Assembly (NCBI GenBank): GCA_910587555.1
Contig: CAJULV010000079.1
Span: 1-15,690, forward strand
DNA from: an uncultured Acetatifactor sp.
GTDB taxonomy: Bacteria; Bacillota; Clostridia; Lachnospirales; Lachnospiraceae
DNA length: 15,690 bases
Direction of reading: 5' to 3'
The translations under genes were made by a program, and so were the position numbers. Shown one piece after another: positions 13,304 to 15,690 of this stretch; the first letter of the stretch is position 1; each line of letters begins with the position of its first letter. The notes beneath the pieces are model-generated. The model did no database searches. It was not told the DNA's origin and worked only from the letters and a program-made list of their open reading frames with translations.

Positions 13304-14236
13304 TTATTCATCCCCTCCATTCCCCTGTCCCGCTTTCCATGTTTCCAGAAGAGAGACGATGACATCCTCCATCTGTTTCGGGGTATAGGAATTCGGGAAA
13401 TACTGCTTCAATTTCTCTTTTTTCAATATTACCTGCACAGGCACAGAGCGTTCTTCTGTAAGGATTGCGTCCATGACATGCCTGCCCAGTTTTCCTTCCT
13501 GGCTGTACTTTTTCAGCCGTACCGCCTGTTCCAGGGACGGCACGCAGGACAATTCGTTTATAAGCTCCAGCAATGCGCCCTGCTCTTCCTGTGTCAGGTA
13601 GGACAGCTCCACTGCCGGGTTGAATGCAAGCTTTTTATCATCCACCATCTGAAGCAGCTCCGGCAAAAGCTCTGTCAGCCGGATATACCGCTGCACCTGT
13701 TTACGGCTTTCCCCCATTTCCTGTGCGATAATTTCTACAGATATTTTACCCTTTAAATTCTGGCCAACTTGGCCAGAATTATTTTCAGATGGCCTCCCTG
13801 CTTTCCTTTTAATCGCCTCCAGCTTCATCCTATAAGCCCAGGCCTTCTCACTGGGAAGCAGATTCTCCCTCTGGAGGTTGCTGTCAACCATGAACAGCGT
13901 GGCTTCTTCATCATCCAACTCACGGATAATAACCGACATAACGGTTCCTCCGGCCAGTTCCAGCGCATGTCTGCGCCTGTGTCCCGCAATCAGCTCATAA
14001 CCGCCCTCCCCACGGGGGCGGGCAATACCGGGGACAAGGATACCATGGATTTTGACACTCTCCACCATTTCCTGCATGGCTTCATCGTCCAGTACCTTAA
14101 AGGGATGTCCCCGGAAGGGGAAAAGTTCCCCCAGGGGAATCTCCTGTACTTTTTCACCTGTTGTTCCTACAGCATCCCCTACAGAAAACAGGTCATCATA
14201 AGATGTCATCTGGATATTCTTTGCACTGCTCTTCAT
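13304..14236 (-). CDS. parB: ParB-family partition protein
   Basis: 310 residues. ParB proteins bind centromere sites, spread as CTP-dependent clamps and are moved by ParA. The N-terminal domain (about 30-130) has IPLGELFPFRGHPFKVLDDE, the arginine-rich IAGHRRRHA at 83-91 and SNLQRENLLPSEKAWAYR at 119-136, the nucleotide-binding motifs of the family. A central HTH (about 164-186, SVEIIAQEMGESRKQVQRYI) binds DNA. The C-terminus (about 262-305) is probably the dimerisation region. Start ATG 14236 overlaps the parA stop (ATGA). A 25-bp dyad in the linker codons (13756-13780) may be its own binding site. A terminator follows the gene. Confidence 0.93.
   Translation of the reverse strand: MKSSAKNIQMTSYDDLFSVGDAVGTTGEKVQEIPLGELFPFRGHPFKVLDDEAMQEMVESVKIHGILVPGIARPRGEGGYELIAGHRRRHALELAGGTVMSVIIRELDDEEATLFMVDSNLQRENLLPSEKAWAYRMKLEAIKRKAGRPSENNSGQVGQNLKGKISVEIIAQEMGESRKQVQRYIRLTELLPELLQMVDDKKLAFNPAVELSYLTQEEQGALLELINELSCVPSLEQAVRLKKYSQEGKLGRHVMDAILTEERSVPVQVILKKEKLKQYFPNSYTPKQMEDVIVSLLETWKAGQGNGGDE
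13756..13780. repeat. 25-bp perfect dyad in parB, candidate parS
   Basis: AATTCTGGCCA, three bases, TGGCCAGAATT. Arms are perfect over 11 bp. It covers the codons for NSGQVGQNL in the linker between the ParB nucleotide and HTH domains. The repeated Gly-Gln codons contribute to the symmetry, so protein constraint is an alternative cause. Ten bases of one arm recur at 5794-5803 near the oriT candidate. It does not resemble the chromosomal Spo0J parS. Confidence 0.5.
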
Positions 14237-15018
14237 ACTCCCGCCACCTCCCTGGTAAATGCCTGGTAGGCTGTGGCCGCTTTCCCAGACGGATCATGGC
14301 GGTAGATGCTCTTCCCCTCCGCGCTGGTCTCAGCCACCCGCACCGACATGGGAATGATGCTGTCAAAGACCCGCAGCTTCCCATCATAGGTGCTGTGCAG
14401 GAGCTCCACAATGTCCTTCGCATAGTTTGTCCGCATGTCTGCCAGTGTCACAAGGATTCCGGAAACAGAAAGTCCGGGATTAATCTGGCGACGCACCTTT
14501 GCTATTGTCCTGAGAAGCTGCTCCAGTCCCTTGATCGAGAGGTATTGGCTTGCTGTGGGGATAATTACCTGGTCCGCAGCCGCAAGGGCATTGATTGTGA
14601 GCATTCCCAGGGATGGCATGGTGTCCAGGATAATGGCATCATAGGAATTCCTCACCAGCTTCAGGAATTCCCGAAGAACCGTCTCCCGGCTCATAGTGTT
14701 TACCAGCGTGACCTCCATGCCAGACAGCTCTATGTTGGCGGGAATCAGGTCTACCCCTTCCTCATGCCGGAGGATTCCATAATCCTCCGGCAGCGGGGTG
14801 TCATTGATGATTCCTGCCAGTATGTCGGACAGCGTAATTTCAAGCTTGTCCGGCTGCTGAAATCCCAGGCTCGCTGTCAGCGAACCCTGTGCATCCATGT
14901 CTATCAGGAGGACTTTCTTCCCTGTACGGGCAAGGCCAATGCCAAAGCTGACACTCGTGACGGTTTTTGCGCATCCGCCTTTCTGGTTACATACCGCATA
15001 AACAGTCGCCGCCATCAT
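14233..15018 (-). CDS. parA: ParA-family partition ATPase
   Basis: 261 residues, type Ia/Soj-like ParA without an extra N-terminal DNA-binding domain. The deviant Walker A is KGGCAKT at 13-19, the A' motif LLIDMDAQGS at 37-46 and Walker B AIILDTMPS with Asp132. It should bind nucleoid DNA in the ATP state and position the ParB-DNA complex so that the element is inherited. The usual second glycine of KGGxGKT is alanine here; this variant also occurs in other Clostridia ParA proteins. Possible starts are GTG 15021, ATG 15018 and ATG 15015; GGGGAGG lies before all, and ATG 15018 overlaps the upstream stop (TGATG). It overlaps parB by four bases. A 28-bp perfect inverted repeat lies in the coding sequence at 14765-14792. 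Confidence 0.94.
   Translation of the reverse strand: MMAATVYAVCNQKGGCAKTVTSVSFGIGLARTGKKVLLIDMDAQGSLTASLGFQQPDKLEITLSDILAGIINDTPLPEDYGILRHEEGVDLIPANIELSGMEVTLVNTMSRETVLREFLKLVRNSYDAIILDTMPSLGMLTINALAAADQVIIPTASQYLSIKGLEQLLRTIAKVRRQINPGLSVSGILVTLADMRTNYAKDIVELLHSTYDGKLRVFDSIIPMSVRVAETSAEGKSIYRHDPSGKAATAYQAFTREVAGV
14765..14792. repeat. 28-bp perfect inverted repeat in parA
   Basis: TGCCGGAGGATT, loop of four, AATCCTCCGGCA: 12-bp perfect arms over the codons for LPEDYGILRH. Very stable as mRNA hairpin; no T-run follows. Confidence 0.75.
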
Positions 15019-15464
15019 CACACCTCCCCTCTCACACGGACGGTCAGGCCGTCCATATCCACGCTGCCGTAACCTACCAGAAAATAATCTTCACCATTGT
15101 GCTCCAGCGTGGTCCACACCCAGTAGGGAACATTCCGGTATCCATCATCCACCAGAGCCTCAATGGGGCTTCCGCTGGTATAATAATGCCCGCTTTCTGT
15201 TTCATACCTCCCGGATTCGTTCCGGTGCAGCCTGCTCACTTCCCTGATCGGGAGTGCCAGATATGTAAGCCTGCCCCTCACTTCACCCAGGCTCCGCATA
15301 ATGGCCTGCAGTTCCTCCAGTAAGAAAAGCTGCTCGCTATCCTTGTAGTTGATCTCCAGGTCACCCAGGTCATCGCACTTATCATAAGTAGAGTATCTCA
15401 AAACGCTATCAATCTTCGATTTCAAGTCATTTGTCTTCTCCAGTACCATTTTTAAATCTGCCAT
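15018..15464 (-). CDS. DUF5348 domain protein
   Basis: 148 residues. The N-terminal half is helical and charged (ADLKMVLEKTNDLKSKIDSV, then LFLLEELQAIMRSLGEVRGR), likely coiled. The C-terminal half is a small beta domain: RYETESGHYYTSGSPIEALV, then NGEDYFLVGYGSVDMDGLTV. The GSPIE..VDDG and EDYFLVGY...MDGL.VR pattern is typical of DUF5348, found beside parA or rep genes on Clostridia elements; function unknown. AGGAGG precedes the ATG at 15464 by six bases; the frame extends to 15533 but lacks a ribosome-binding site there. Its stop overlaps the parA start, so it belongs to the partition operon and is its first gene. Confidence 0.85.
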   Translation of the reverse strand: MADLKMVLEKTNDLKSKIDSVLRYSTYDKCDDLGDLEINYKDSEQLFLLEELQAIMRSLGEVRGRLTYLALPIREVSRLHRNESGRYETESGHYYTSGSPIEALVDDGYRNVPYWVWTTLEHNGEDYFLVGYGSVDMDGLTVRVRGEV

Positions 15465-15690
15465 ACTTTCCCTCCTGCTATGCAGAGCACAATCTGTAAT
15501 TCCACAATATTCTTCAACTGCTTTCTCTGGCATTTTCTGTGCTAGTTACCCGATTTTGCATTCATTTACAAAGGGGCTGTTTACCTCCTTGTATAATGTA
15601 TTTAGGTTGTTCAAGGGATACCTATAAACCCTCAGACCTGCTTCTTTACATCTCCTGTCTGATAGGAGATAATCGTTTTATTAGATTGAG
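15465..15690. other. Upstream region of the partition operon
   Basis: No complete gene. On the minus strand AT-rich sequence with TTGAAC (about 15618) and ATTATACA (about 15600) looks promoter-like, but the spacing is wrong for a standard pair. An AAGGAGGTAAA ribosome-binding-like sequence near 15593 is not followed by a long frame. A 43-codon open frame without a start codon covers part of it. A dyad lies at 15650-15670. Confidence 0.4.
15650..15670. repeat. Inverted repeat upstream of the partition operon
   Basis: ATCTCCT, seven bases, AGGAGAT: a perfect 7-bp dyad about 190 bp before the DUF5348 start. A possible operator for ParA/ParB autoregulation or an upstream gene's terminator stem; no T-run is visible. 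Confidence 0.45.

Noticed and set aside
14161..15072. Plus-strand frame of 303 codons over parA
   Set aside because: Antisense to well-conserved ParA motifs; no ribosome-binding site.
15553..15684. 43-codon minus-strand frame upstream of the DUF5348 gene
   Set aside because: No start codon between its bounding stops and no recognisable product; may be a gene tail entering from outside but cannot be supported.

Overview
The window looks like part of an integrative and conjugative element (ICE) or low-copy conjugative plasmid from a gut Clostridia, most likely Lachnospiraceae. The evidence is the gene set: DUF5348, ParA, ParB, RepA with a DUF6017-like tail, DUF3846, PcfB/DUF3801, VirD4 and a TnpV-type passenger. 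AGGAGG ribosome-binding sites and a roughly balanced base composition also fit. No phage, CRISPR, rRNA or tRNA gene was seen. Nearly everything is on the minus strand, so the biological order runs from right to left.

Right part (15690 to 12060), maintenance: a DUF5348 protein, parA and parB overlap by a few bases and form one operon. It ends at a strong terminator (13234-13279). repA follows behind a leader with further stem-loops. Inside repA, about four 23-bp iteron-like repeats (12559-12650) mark a candidate replication origin. parB contains a 25-bp perfect dyad that could be a centromere site.

Middle (11847 to 6654), accessory region: five genes in a row encode exported or membrane proteins. 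They are a BspA-like leucine-rich-repeat protein, an N-terminally anchored membrane protein, two small secreted paralogues, and a membrane protein with a long Pro/Glu/Thr/Gly-rich stalk and a cytoplasmic tail. The two small proteins resemble each other at both ends of the mature chain, and the last ~110 residues of the LRR protein look like the same domain. Stem-loops lie between several of these genes. This is the best candidate for an undescribed system: an element-encoded surface assembly, possibly for mating contact or host adhesion.

Left-middle (6574 to 3531), transfer: a DUF3846 protein, a cis-acting stretch with an oriT-like hairpin plus nick-like sequence, pcfB and virD4. VirD4 loses its expected C-terminus at residue ~508, where unrelated sequence begins.

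Left part (3606 to 1), apparent nested passenger: tnpV, a divergently transcribed DUF6076-like gene, an excisionase-like HTH protein, two small conserved hypotheticals and a small serine recombinase. The abrupt end of virD4 suggests this block was inserted into, or replaced, the rest of the transfer operon. No relaxase, VirB4 or other channel gene is in the window.
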